Of a DNA stretch of 64,000 bases, positions 1-11,300 are shown piece after piece (position 1 is the stretch's first letter; each line of letters starts with the position of its first letter). The notes beneath the pieces are model-generated. The model made no database searches. It had not been told where the DNA came from and saw only the letters and a list, made by a program, of their open reading frames with translations. Position numbers and translations under genes: made by a program. This stretch comes from Mycobacterium bourgelatii (lineage in GTDB: Bacteria > Actinomycetota > Actinomycetes > Mycobacteriales > Mycobacteriaceae): the NCBI RefSeq assembly GCF_010723575.1, contig NZ_BLKZ01000001.1:2666001-2730000 (forward strand), written 5' to 3'.

Positions 1-1481
1 CTATACCGCTGCCGTCGGGACCGCTGCCAGGCCTTCCGATCCCGCCGATTTTCGGCAGTGGCGGCTTGGGCGGCCTCCTCGGCGGGGAAGGCGGACTGCT
101 TGGGCCGATCCTTTTCGGAGGCACCGGCGGACTTCTCGGTCCGCTCATCGGCGGCAACGGCGTCCTGACCTCGCTGATCGGCAGCAGCCCGTTGGCTCCC
201 TACTTCGCGAGCGCCGGCCAGCAGTTCGGCAACATCGTGTCCTCGATCCTCGGCGGCACCTTCCTTTCCAACCCGCTCGGGGTACTGCTGCCAGGCCTCT
301 TCCCGCCGACCGGCGGCACACCTACCACGCCTACGTCCTATGTGCCCGGCAATGCGTGGGCACGGCTCTTCGCGAACACCGGCAACAACCTGGTTGCCCT
401 GAACAACGCGATCGCGGCCGACCCGTTCCCGTTGTTGCGGCAGGTCATCGAAAACCAGCAGGGCTACGCGGCCGCGACGGCCAGCGACTTCGCGCGGACC
501 TTCGCGAACCTGGACACCGAAATCGCCTACCTGCCGCTGACCATCGAGAACGGCATCGAGGGCCTCGCTTCCTTCAATGCGCTTCACTACGCCGGTGTCT
601 TCGCCAACGGCACTGCCGGCGCTTACCAGACGATCGGTTCGTCACTGACGGCCTTCAACAGCGACTTCCAGGCCAACCTGGTGAACTTCCCGGCCGACTG
701 GTCGAAGGTCGGCCAGGCGATCGCGGCGGGGGACTACCACCTGGCAGTCACCGACGGAACGTCCGCAGTTCTCAACCTCTTCCTGAACGGCTTCGACACC
801 AGCAATTTGTCGGACATCAAGCTGTTGGGGCCCGTCGGAGACCTGTTCCCGATCCTGAGCCTTCCCGGCCAGCAGGCAATCGGTCTGAGCACGCTGATGA
901 CGCCGCACTCCGTTCCCCAGCAGATGACCGCGAACCTCGGGAAGTTCTACACCGCGCTGGCGAATACCGCCGTCTCGACCACGGTGTCGACCGAGATCAG
1001 CATTCTGCCGCCCAATATCGAACTCGTCATGGCTGCGAACTTCGGCTTGCCGCTGTCACTTCTCTTCGGCGTCGGCGGAGCGCCGGTTGCCGCGATCGAC
1101 GGTCTGGCCACCGCAGGGACGGTCATCGGGGGCGGCATCGTGACCGGGAACCCGGTCCAGATCGTCGGAGGCTTCTTCGACGCACCCGCATTCATCCTGG
1201 ACGGCCTACTCAATGGTGAGACCATCGTGGACGTACCGTTGCCGGTAACCATCCCGGTGCTGCCACCCCTCATCAACGACATCAACATTCCGGTCGTGGC
1301 ACACCTGCCGTTCAACGGGCTTCTGGTTCCGCCGCATCCCTTGACGGCGACGATCCCCCTACAGATTCTGGGCAACGACATCCCGATCAACCTGACGCTC
1401 GGGGGCACGAAGTTCGGCGGCCTCTTCCAACTGCTCGTCAACACCGGATTCCGGACCCTCGCGGACTCGATCGCCAACTAG
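1..1481 (+). CDS. PE-family-type protein, C-terminal part (5' end outside window)
   Basis: The frame is open from the first bases of the window to the TAG at 1479-1481, so the start codon and presumably the N-terminal PE domain lie upstream. The visible ~490 residues begin with a Pro/Gly/Leu-rich stretch (GGLLG-type motifs, residues ~1-70), then a Pro/Thr linker (PPTGGTPTTPT). A non-repetitive domain of ~375 residues follows, rich in Asn, Phe and Leu, with no Cys. This layout is typical of C-terminal domains of PE proteins in M. marinum/M. kansasii-type mycobacteria. Such proteins are generally exported by ESX-5 type VII secretion. No catalytic motif is recognised. Assignment to PE rests on composition and the neighbouring PE gene, because the PE domain itself is not visible. 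Confidence 0.7.
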   Translation, partial: IPLPSGPLPGLPIPPIFGSGGLGGLLGGEGGLLGPILFGGTGGLLGPLIGGNGVLTSLIGSSPLAPYFASAGQQFGNIVSSILGGTFLSNPLGVLLPGLFPPTGGTPTTPTSYVPGNAWARLFANTGNNLVALNNAIAADPFPLLRQVIENQQGYAAATASDFARTFANLDTEIAYLPLTIENGIEGLASFNALHYAGVFANGTAGAYQTIGSSLTAFNSDFQANLVNFPADWSKVGQAIAAGDYHLAVTDGTSAVLNLFLNGFDTSNLSDIKLLGPVGDLFPILSLPGQQAIGLSTLMTPHSVPQQMTANLGKFYTALANTAVSTTVSTEISILPPNIELVMAANFGLPLSLLFGVGGAPVAAIDGLATAGTVIGGGIVTGNPVQIVGGFFDAPAFILDGLLNGETIVDVPLPVTIPVLPPLINDINIPVVAHLPFNGLLVPPHPLTATIPLQILGNDIPINLTLGGTKFGGLFQLLVNTGFRTLADSIAN

Positions 1482-1531
1482 CCGGTTGCGTACCTGCCGG
1501 CTGCCGACCCCCTAGACGCCGCACAACCGGC
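1481..1531 (+). terminator. weak hairpin after upstream PE gene
   Basis: GCCGGTTG (1481-1488) pairs with CAACCGGC (1524-1531). A shorter alternative pairs AGCCGG (1480-1485) with CCGGCT (1497-1502). It begins at the stop codon and has no U-tract. It may act as a terminator, with low certainty. Confidence 0.3.
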
Positions 1532-1717
1532 TTGCTCGGTAGAGGTCTGGCAAACAATCTGATGTCGTGCGGCGAGTGGGCAATCCCTCGCGGGGACGCG
1601 GATCCCAGCCTTGCTCCCAAGGCCGAAGCTCGTCGGACGGCTTGTGCAGGGCGTGGCTGGGCTCGTCGTAACCCCGTCGAAAGCAGTAGCCAAAGTGTTA
1701 TGCGGCGCCAATGTTTG

Positions 1718-1757
1718 GCTCCTTGGCAGGTGGGGTATCCGACTGCCAACGGAGCCG
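1718..1757 (+). terminator. strong hairpin, 13-bp stem with one bulge
   Basis: GGCTCCTTGGCAG (1718-1730) pairs with CTGCCAA (1744-1750) and GGAGCC (1752-1757), with a single bulged C at 1751 and a 13-nt loop. No poly-T follows, as is common for mycobacterial terminator-like hairpins. It could be the real terminator of the PE gene ending at 1481 or a structured non-coding element. Confidence 0.4.
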
Positions 1758-2217
1758 CGTGGGGTGGGCTTCTCTCGGGCATTAGCCACAAACGGTGGGG
1801 TTTCGCCTATGTTTGCTGTGATTAGATAACTGAACGCAAACGTCTCTAATATTTCGTTTATTGGATGGACGCTGCCAGCCAATTTATGGTGGCGCCGAAA
1901 AGTCGTGGTGTGCTGTGAAATATCGGCTTATGTACAGCGTTTCAATCCAGCGTGCAGCGAATACCATGATCTAGCGCGCGCAGTCAAATCTCCTGGCCGT
2001 CGGCCGACCCGGCTGTCCGAATCTGCCTCTTATACACCGATCTAGCTCGCTCTCGCTGCAGCGACTCGCCGATGTCTTGGTTTCGGACGCTTTGTTGTAC
2101 ACATGCACAGCAAAATCTGTGACGCCCCCGCGACACACTGTTAGATCGAGGTCAAATAACTCTCGACAGCGCGCGTTCGTAGGCCGTAGAACTGCCCGGG
2201 AGACGGCGCCACACAGT

Positions 2218-2283
2218 TTGACACAAGATAAATACTAAATTTTTTCTCAATTTGCTGCGGAGCGCGCATCGAAGGCTTACAGT
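2218..2283 (+). promoter_or_regulatory. candidate promoter region of the giant PE gene
   Basis: An AT-rich island in GC-rich DNA. TTGACA lies at 2218-2223 and TANNNT-type -10 candidates at 2236-2241 (TAAATT) and 2278-2283 (TACAGT). Neither has the ideal 16-18 bp spacing from TTGACA, so the hexamers are only suggestive. Confidence 0.3.
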
Positions 2284-2351
2284 CGAATCACTGGGGGCGT
2301 GCGGGCGCCGTCAAACCTAAGACCGGTGTTGTCTATTCGTGGGGGATGGAC

Positions 2352-5300
2352 ATGTCTTTTGTCATTGCGGTGCCGGAGCTCTTTCAGTCGGCGGCACAAG
2401 ATCTAGCAGGCATCCAAACGGCGCTAAGCGAAGCCGCCGCGGCGGCAGCGGCCCCGACAACGGGGCTCCTCGCGGCGGCCGAGGACGAGGTGTCGATCGC
2501 CGTAGCAAAGCTATTCGGCAGCTTCGGCGAGGAGTACCAGGCCGCCAGCGCGAAAGCTGCGGCGTTCCATGAGTCCTTCGTCGCGACGTTGAGCCGTAAC
2601 GCAGCTTCTTACGCCGCTGCCGAGCTGTTCAACGGAGCGGCCCTGGTGACTCCAGCCGCCGCGGCCGCGGTAGGCGGCGAGGTTGGGCTGTCCGCCACGA
2701 TCAGCGCCGAAATCGCCGCGGCCCTCCGCGCTTTCGCGAACGCCGTTGGTGCAGGCATATCCGGTCTCGCTCTGCAGGGCGGCGGCGCCCTTGCATCCGG
2801 CCTGGGCGCCGGAGTGGCGCAGACCGGCGAAGCCATCGTCGCGGCCGGCACCTCGCTTCAGGGCCTCGGCACCGGCATGTCGACGCTGGGCGCGAACCTC
2901 AGTGCTCAGGCAACCGCCGCCTTGGCCGAGGCAGCGAACTTGGGTGCGTCGGTGAGCGCGCAGCTTGCCCTCAACTTGTCGGGCAACCTCGACCTGGGGC
3001 TGCCAGAGCTAGTCGCAGCCCTCAACGGTGGCTTCAATGGTCTGCTTCAGGCCGGACAAACCGTGACGGCCAACATCATCACGAACCTCGGTGGGTCGTT
3101 GGGCACAGCGCTGCAAACCGGCGGGACACTACTGGCCAACTTCGGCGGCAGCCTGCCTACCTTGGCGGCCCAGCTGAACGCAGCCATTTCCGCCAGCTTC
3201 GGCAACGGTCTGCCGGGATTGGTCGCCGCATTCAACGGTGGCTTGAACGGCCTGGTCCAGACGGGTGCGACGTTGGCGTCCAACCTGGCGGCCAACTTCG
3301 GTGGTGGGATCGAGGCGATCATCCAGACCGGCGAGACCATCGCCGCCACCCTCGCCGCCGGCTTCACCGCTCCGGAACTTGCCGCACAACTCACTGCGGC
3401 GCTGCAGGCCAGCTTGGGCGCATCCTTCCCACAGCTCGTTGCCGCACTGTCCGGTGGGTTCAACGGGTTGGCTGAACTGGGTCAGGAGTTCGCGGCCAAC
3501 CTCGCATCCGCTTTCAGCGGTGGCTTCGGAGGCTTGGTCGAACTCGGCCAAGACTTCGCGGCGAACCTGGTGGCCAGCTTCAGCGCTCCGGAACTGGCGG
3601 CGCAAATCAGTGCGGCCTTACAGGCCAGCCTGGGTGCATCCTTCCCCGAGTTGGTCGCGGCGCTCAATGGTGGCCTGAACGGCTTGGTGCAGACCGGGGC
3701 GACGCTGGCGGCGAACTTTGGCGGGTCCCTCAACGCTCTGATCCAGACCGGCGAGACGTTGGTCGCGAACCTGGCGGGCAGCTTCAGTGTTCCGGCAGTG
3801 GCCGCACAGATCAGTGCGGCCCTGCAGGCCAGCCTAGGTGCGTCGTTCCCGCAATTGGTGGCGGCATTCAACGGCGGCTTCGAGGGCCTGTTGCAAACCG
3901 GGGCATCGCTGGCCAGCAACCTGGCGTCGAATTTCGGCGGTTCTCTCGATGCGTTGATCCAGACCGGCGAGACGTTGGTCGCGAACCTGGCGGCCAGCTT
4001 CAGTGCTCCGGCACTGGCGGCGCAGATCAGCGCGGCGTTGCAGGCCAGCCTCGGTGCGTCGTTCCCGGAGCTGGTGGCCGCCTTGAACGGTGGCCTCAAC
4101 GGGTTGTTGCAGACCGGGGCGACGTTGGCCAGCAACCTGGCGGCCAACTTCAGCGGCGGGCTCAACGGATTGATACAGCTGGGCCAGACGTTCGCGGGCA
4201 CCCTGGCGGGGAGCTTCACCCTGCCCGAGCTGGCGGCGTCGATCAGCGCGGCATTGCAGGCCAGCCTGGGTGCGTCGTTCCCGGAGTTGGTGGCGGCGTT
4301 CAGCGGTGGCCTCAATGGATTTGCGCAGGTGGCGCAGGAATTGGCGGCCAACCTGGCGGCCAACTTCGGCGGCGGGTTGGAAGGCCTGATCGAGGCCGGC
4401 CAAACCTTCGCGGCCAACCTCGCCGCAGCGTTCAACGCGCCGTCGCTGTCCGCGGCAATCACCGCTGCGTTGCAAGCCAGCCTTGGCGGATCCTTCCCCG
4501 AATTGGTGGCGGCGTTCAGCGGTGGGCTCAACGGCTTGATCGAGACGGGCCAGGAGTTGGCGGCCAACCTGGCTGCGAACCTCGGTGGTGGCCTGGAAGG
4601 CCTGATCGAGCTCGGAGAGACGTTCGCGGCCAGCCTGGCGGGCAGCTTCAGCCTGCCGCAGTTGGCGGCGTCGATCAGTGCGGCGTTGCAGGCCAGCCTG
4701 GGTGCGTCGTTCCCGGAGTTGGTGGCGGCGTTCAGCGGTGGCCTCAATGGATTTGCGCAGGTGGCGCAGGAGTTGGCGGCCAACCTGGCGGCGAACTTCG
4801 GTGGCGGGCTGGAGGGCCTGATCGAGGCCGGCCAGACGTTGTTGGCGAACCTGGGCGCGAGCTTCAGCCTGCCCGAGCTGGCGGCGTCGATCAGCGCGGC
4901 GTTCCAAGCCAGCCTGGGTGCGTCGTTCCCCGAGCTGGTGGCGGCGCTCAGCGGTGGATTCAATGGGTTCGCCGAGCTAGCTCAGCAGGTGGCGGCCAAT
5001 CTGGCGGCGAACTTCGGTGGCGGCCTGGAAGGCCTGATCGAGGCGGGCCAGACGTTGTTGGCGAACCTGGGCGCGAGCTTCAGCCTGCCCGAGCTGGCGG
5101 CGTCGATCAGCGCGGCTTTGCAGGCGAGCTTCGGCGCGTCGTTCCCGGAGTTGGTGGCGGCGTTCAGCGGTGGCCTCAACGGCTTGATTGAGACCGGGCA
5201 GGAGCTGTTCGCCAACTTGGCGGCGAACCTCGGTGGCAGCTTCGAGGGCTTCATCGAGCTGGGCCAAACCCTCGTGGCCAACCTCGCCGGTAGCCTCAGC

Positions 5301-8300
5301 CTGCCGGAGCTGGCGGCCTCGCTCAGTCTGGCGTTGCAGGCCAGCCTGGGTGCGTCGTTCCCGGAGTTGGTGGCGGCGTTCAGCGGTTCGCTCAACGGGT
5401 TTGCGCAGGTGGCGCAGGAGTTGGCGGCCAATCTGGCGGCCAATTTCGGTGGCGGGCTGGAAGGCCTGATCGAGGCCGGCCAGGCCTTCGCGGCGAACCT
5501 GGCCGCCGCCTTCAACGTGCCGACCCTGGCCGCGCAGATCAGTGCGGCACTGTCGGCCGCCTTCGGCGCCTCGTTCCCCGAGTTGGTGGCCGCGCTCAGC
5601 GGCGGGTTCAGCGGATTCGCGCAGGTGGCTCAGCAGTTGGGAGCCAACCTGGCGGCCAACCTCAGCGGCGGTCTGAGCGGGTTCATCGAGGCAGGCGAAA
5701 ACTTCGCGGCCAGCCTTGCCGCCGCCCTCAACGCTCCGACGTTGGTCGCGGCCATCAACGCGGCCTTGCAGGCCAGCTTCGGCGCATCGTTCCCGGAGCT
5801 GGTGGCGGCGTTCAGCGGCGGCCTCAACGGATTGGCCCAGGTGGGTGCCGAGTTGGTCGCCGATCTCTCGTCCGCCTTCGGCGGCAGCCTGGAGGGGCTG
5901 ATCGACGTTGGGCAGACGTTCTTCGCGAACCTGGCCGGCAGCCTCAGCCTGCCGGAGCTGGCCGCGTCGATCAGCGCGGCGTTGCAGGCCAGCCTTGGTG
6001 CATCCTTCCCGGAGTTGGTGGCGGCGTTCACCGGCGGGCTCAACGGGTTTGCGCAGGTGGCGCAGCAGCTGGCAGCCAACCTGGCGGCGAACTTCGGTGG
6101 CGGACTGGAGGGCTTCATCCAGGCCGGCCAGACTTTGTTGGCAAACCTGGGCGCGAGCTTCAGCCTGCCGGAATTGGCGGCGTCGATCAGCGCGGCTTTG
6201 CAGGCGAGCTTCGGCGCGTCGTTCCCGGAGTTGGTGGCGGCGTTCAGCGGTGGCCTCAACGGCTTGATTGAGACTGGGCAGGAGCTGTTCGCCAATTTGG
6301 CGGCGAACCTCGGTGGCAGCTTCGAGGGTTTCATCGAGCTGGGCCAGACGCTCGTGGCCAACCTGGCCGGTAGCCTCAGCCTGCCGGAGCTGGCGGCGTC
6401 AATCAGTGCGGCGCTGCAGGCCAGCCTGGGTGCGTCGTTCCCCGAATTGGTGGCGGCGTTCAGCGGTTCGCTCAGCGGGTTTGCGCAGGTAGCTCAAGAA
6501 TTGGCGGCCAATCTGGCGGCGAACTTCGGTGGCGGATTGGAAGGCCTGATCGAGGCCGGCCAGACCTTGTTGGCAAACCTGGGCGCGAGCTTCAGCCTGC
6601 CGGAGCTGGCGGCGTCGATCAGCGCGGCTTTGCAGGCGAGCTTCGGCGCGTCGTTCCCGGAGTTGGTGGCGGCGTTCAGCGGTGGCCTCAACGGCTTGAT
6701 TGAGACCGGGCAGGAGCTGTTCGCCAATCTGGCGGCGAACCTCGGTGGCAGCTTCGAGGGCTTCATCGAGCTGGGCCAGACGCTCGTGGCCAACCTGGCG
6801 GGCAGTCTCAGCCTGCCGGAGCTGGCGGCCTCGCTCAGTCTGGCGTTGCAGGCCAGCCTGGGTGCGTCGTTCCCGGAGTTGGTGGCGGCGTTCAGCGGTT
6901 CACTCAGCGGGTTTGCGCAGGTGGCGCAGGAGTTGGCGGCCAATCTGGCGGCGAACTTCGGTGGCGGGCTGGAAGGCTTGATCGAGGCCGGCCAGGCCTT
7001 CGCGGCCAACCTGGCCGCCGCCTTCAACGCGCCGACCTTGGCCGCGCAGATCAGTGCGGCACTGTCGGCCGCCTTCGGCGCCTCGTTCCCGCAGCTGGTG
7101 GCCGCGCTGAGCGGCGGGTTCAACGGGTTTGCGCAGCTGGCCCAGCAGTTGGGGGCCAACCTGGCGGCGACCTTTGGTGGCAGCCTGGAGGGTCTGATCG
7201 AGGCAGGCCAGACGTTGTTGGCGAACCTGGGCGCGAGCTTCAGCCTGCCGGAGTTGGCAGCGTCGATCAGTGCGGCGTTGCAGGCCAGCTTCGGCGCGTC
7301 GTTCCCCGAGTTGGTGGCGGCGTTCAGCGGTGGCCTCAACGGCTTGATCGAGACGGGGCAGGAGCTAATTGCCAACCTGGCAGCCAACTTCGGTGACCTC
7401 GGCGGATTGATCGAACTGGGCCAGACGCTCGTCGTGAACCTGGGGGCCAGCCTCAACCTCCCGAACCTGGCGGCTTCCCTGAGTGCGGCAATCGAGGCCA
7501 ACCTGGGCGCCTCGTTCCCACAGTTGGCAGCGGCCTTGACCGGTGGATTGACCGGGTTGGTTGAAATCGGGCAGACGTTCGCCGCGAACCTGGCCGGCGC
7601 CTTCAACACCCCGGCGTTGGTGGCGGCCTTCAATGCGGCGTTCGGTGGCTTGATCGAGACCGCGCAAGAAGTCGCGGCCAACCTGGCTCTTGCCTTCAAT
7701 GCCCCAGCCCTGTTGGCGGCATTCAGCGGCGGGCTGAACGGTCTGGTTCAGCTCGGCCAGAACTTCGCCGCGAACCTAGCCGCGAGCTTCAACCTGCCTA
7801 GCTTGGCGGCCTCCATCAGCGCGGCCATCCAAGCAAACCTCGGCGCTTCATTCCCACAGTTGGCGGCGGCGCTTACCGGTGGGCTGAACGGTTTGGTCCA
7901 GATCGGACAGAACCTGGCGGCCAACCTGGCAGCGACCTTCGGCGGCGGGCTGGAGGGCTTCATTCAGGCCGGCCAGACCTTCCTGGCCACCCTGGCGGGC
8001 AGCTTCAGCTTGCCGTCGATCATGGCGTCGATCAGCGCGGCTCTCGAGGCGAGCTTCGGCGCGAGCTTCCCGGAGTTGGTGGCGGCCATTAGCGGTGGGC
8101 TGAACGGTCTGGCGGACTTGGGTGCGCAGTTGGCGGCCAACCTGGCGGCGACCTTCGGCGGTGGGCTGGAGGGCTTCATCGAGGCCGGGCAGACGTTACT
8201 GGCGAACTTGGCGGGCAGCTTGAGCCTGCCCGGCCTGGTGGCGTCGATCAGCGCTGCTTTGGAGGCGAGCTTCGGCGCGTCCTTCCCGGAGTTGGTGGCG

Positions 8301-11300
8301 GCCTTTAGCGGTGGTCTCAACGGTCTGGCGGACTTGGGTGCGCAGTTGGCGGCGAACTTGGCGGCTACGTTCGGTGGCGGTCTGGAGGGCTTCATTCAGG
8401 CCGGCCAGACCTTCCTCGCCAACCTGGCCGGCAGCTTCAGCTTGCCGTCGCTCGTGGCGTCGATCAGCGCAGCCCTAGAGGCCAGCTTCGGTGCCAGCTT
8501 CCCGGAGTTGGTGGCGGCCTTCAGCGCCAGCCTCAACGGTCTGGCGGACTTGGGTGCGCAGTTGGCGGCCAACCTGGCGGCGACCTTCGGCGGTGGCTTT
8601 GAGGGCTTGATCGAGGCCGGCCAGACCTTCCTGGCCAACCTGGCCGCCAGCTTCAGCCTGCCGGAGTTGGCGGCGTCGATCAGCGCAGCCCTGGAGGCCA
8701 GTTTCGGTGCGAGCTTCCCGGAGTTGGTGGCGGCCTTCAGCGCCAGCCTCAATGGGCTGGCGGACTTGGGTGCGCAGTTGGCGGCCAACCTGGCGGCCAC
8801 CTTCGGTGGCGGTTTGGAGGGCTTGATCGAGGCGGGTCAGACCTTCCTGGCCAACCTGGCCGCTAGCTTCAGCTTGCCGTCGTTGATGGCGTCGATCAGC
8901 GCGGCTCTCGAGGCGAGCTTCGGCGCGAGCTTCCCGGAGTTGGTGGCCGCCATTAGTGGTGGGCTCAACGGTCTGGCGGACTTGGGTGCGCAGTTGGCGG
9001 CCAACCTCGCGGCGACCTTCGGTGGTGGGCTGGAGGGCTTGATCGAGGCCGGTCAGACGTTCCTGGCCAACCTGGCGGGCAGCCTGAGCCTGCCGTCGAT
9101 CGTGGCGTCGATCAGCGCAGCCCTGGAGGCCAGTTTCGGTGCGAGCTTCCCGGAGTTGGTGGCGGCCTTCAGCGCCAGCCTCAATGGGCTGGCGGACTTG
9201 GGTGCGCAGTTGGCGGCCAACCTGGCGGCCACCTTCGGTGGCGGTTTGGAGGGCTTCATCGAGGCCGGTCAGACGTTCCTGGCCAACCTGGCGGGCAGCC
9301 TGAGCCTGCCGTCGATCGTGGCGTCGATCAGCGCAGCCCTGGAGGCCAGTTTCGGTGCGAGCTTCCCGGAGTTGGTGGCGGCCTTCAGCGCCAGCCTCAA
9401 TGGTCTGGCGGACTTGGGTGCGCAGTTGGCGGCCAACCTGGCGGCGACCTTCGGCGGTGGCTTTGAGGGCTTGATCGAGGCCGGTCAGACCTTCCTGGCC
9501 AACCTCGTCGGCAGCTTTAACCTGCCGGAGTTGGCGGCCTCGATCAGCGCGGCGTTGCAGGCCAGCTTTGGTGCCAGCTTCCCCGAGTTGGTGGCGGCCA
9601 TCAGCGGTGGATTCAACGGTCTGGCGGACTTGGGTGCGCAGTTGGCGGCCAACCTGGCAGCGACGTTCGGCGGTGGCCTGGAGGGCTTCATTCAGGCCGG
9701 CCAGACCTTACTGGCCAACCTGGCGGGCAGCCTGAGCCTGCCGTCGATCATGGCGTCCATCAGCGCGGCTCTCGAGGCCAGCTTCGGTGCCAGCTTCCCC
9801 GAGTTGGTGGCCGCCATTAGTGGTGGGCTCAACGGGCTGGCGAACCTGGGTGCGCAGTTGGCGGCCAACCTGGCAGCCACATTCGGTGGCGGTCTGGAGG
9901 GCTTCATCGAGGTGGGCCAGACCTTCCTGGCCACCCTGGCCGGCAGCCTCAGCCTGCCCGAGTTGGCGGCCTCGATCACTGCGGCATTGCAGGCCAGCTT
10001 CGGCGCCAGCTTCCCCGAGTTGGTCGCCGCATTTACCGGCACCCTCAATGGTCTGGCCGAGCTTGGTCAGGAGTTGGCGGCCAACCTGGCGGCCACCTTC
10101 GGTGGCGGGCTGGAAGGCTTCATCGAGGCCGGCCAGACCTTCCTGGCCAACCTGGCCGGCAGCGTCAACCTGCTCAATATTGCGGCCTCGCTCAACGCAG
10201 CCCTGCAGGCCAGCCTGGGCGCCTCGTTGCCCGAATTGGTGGCAGCGCTCAGCGGTGGGCTGAACGGGCTGGCGGACCTGGGTGCGCAGTTGGCGGCCAA
10301 CGTGGCGGCGACCTTCGGTGGTGGTCTGGAGGGCTTCATCGAAGCTGGTCAGACGTTCCTGGCCACCCTCGCCGGCAGCCTCGACCTGCCCAGCCTGATG
10401 GCATCGATCAGCGCAGCCCTGGAGGCCAGCTTCGGTGCCAGCTTCCCGGAGTTGGTGGCCGCCATTAGCGGTGGCTTCAACGGTCTGGCGGACTTGGGTG
10501 CGCAGTTGGCGGCCAACCTGGCGGCCACTTTCGGTGGCGGTCTGGAGGGCTTCATCGAGGCCGGCCAGACCCTTCTTGCCAACCTGGCCGGCAGCCTGAG
10601 CCTGCCATCGATCATGGCTTCGATCAGCGCAGCTCTCGAGGCCAGCTTCGGCGCATCCTTCCCGGCGTTGGTGGCGGCCTTCAATGCCAGCCTCAGCGGT
10701 CTCGCCGCCAATGTTCAACAGCTTGCGGCCAACCTGGCGGCCACCTTCGGCGGCGGTCTGGAGGGCTTCATCGAGGCCGGCCAGACGTTCGTGGCCAACC
10801 TGGCGGGCAGCTTCACCCTGCCGGAGCTGGCGGCCTCGATCAGCGCGGCGTTGCAGGCCAGCCTCGGCGCATCCTTCCCTGCCGTGGTCGCAGCGTTCAA
10901 CGGTGGACTCAACGGCCTGATCCAGACCGGACAGACGTTTGCGGCCAACCTCGCCGGCACATTCGGCGGCGGACTGAACGGGCTGATCCAGACCGGGGAG
11001 AACTTCATCGCCAACCTGGCGGGCAGCTTCAACGCTCCGGAGCTGGCCGCGCAGATCAGCGCGGCGTTGCAGGCCAGCCTCGGCGCATCCTTCCCGGCCC
11101 TGGTCGCTGCCTTCAACGGCGGGCTCAACGGTCTCATTCAGACCGGCCAAACCCTGGCTGGCAGCCTGGCAGGCAGCCTCGGCGGCAGCCTCAACGGACT
11201 GATCCAGACCGGCGAGAACCTGGTGGCCAACCTGGCCGCCAGCTTCAACGCTCCGGCGCTGGCGGCGCAGATCAGCGCGGCGTTGCAAGCCAGCCTCGGC

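Larger units (their letters stand above)
1482..2351. other. 870-bp intergenic region with no supported gene
   Basis: Reading frames here have no family resemblance and no sensible start context, so I call no gene. The first half is GC-rich and holds hairpins (1481-1531 and 1718-1757). From about 1800 the sequence becomes clearly more AT-rich, ending in an AT tract at 2215-2250. This is probably the terminator of the upstream PE gene plus a long promoter/leader for the giant PE gene. Confidence 0.6.

Noticed and set aside
1478..1882. Frames of 60-134 aa on both strands in the 1482-2351 gap
   Set aside because: No ribosome sites, no domain, and they conflict with each other and with the hairpins.
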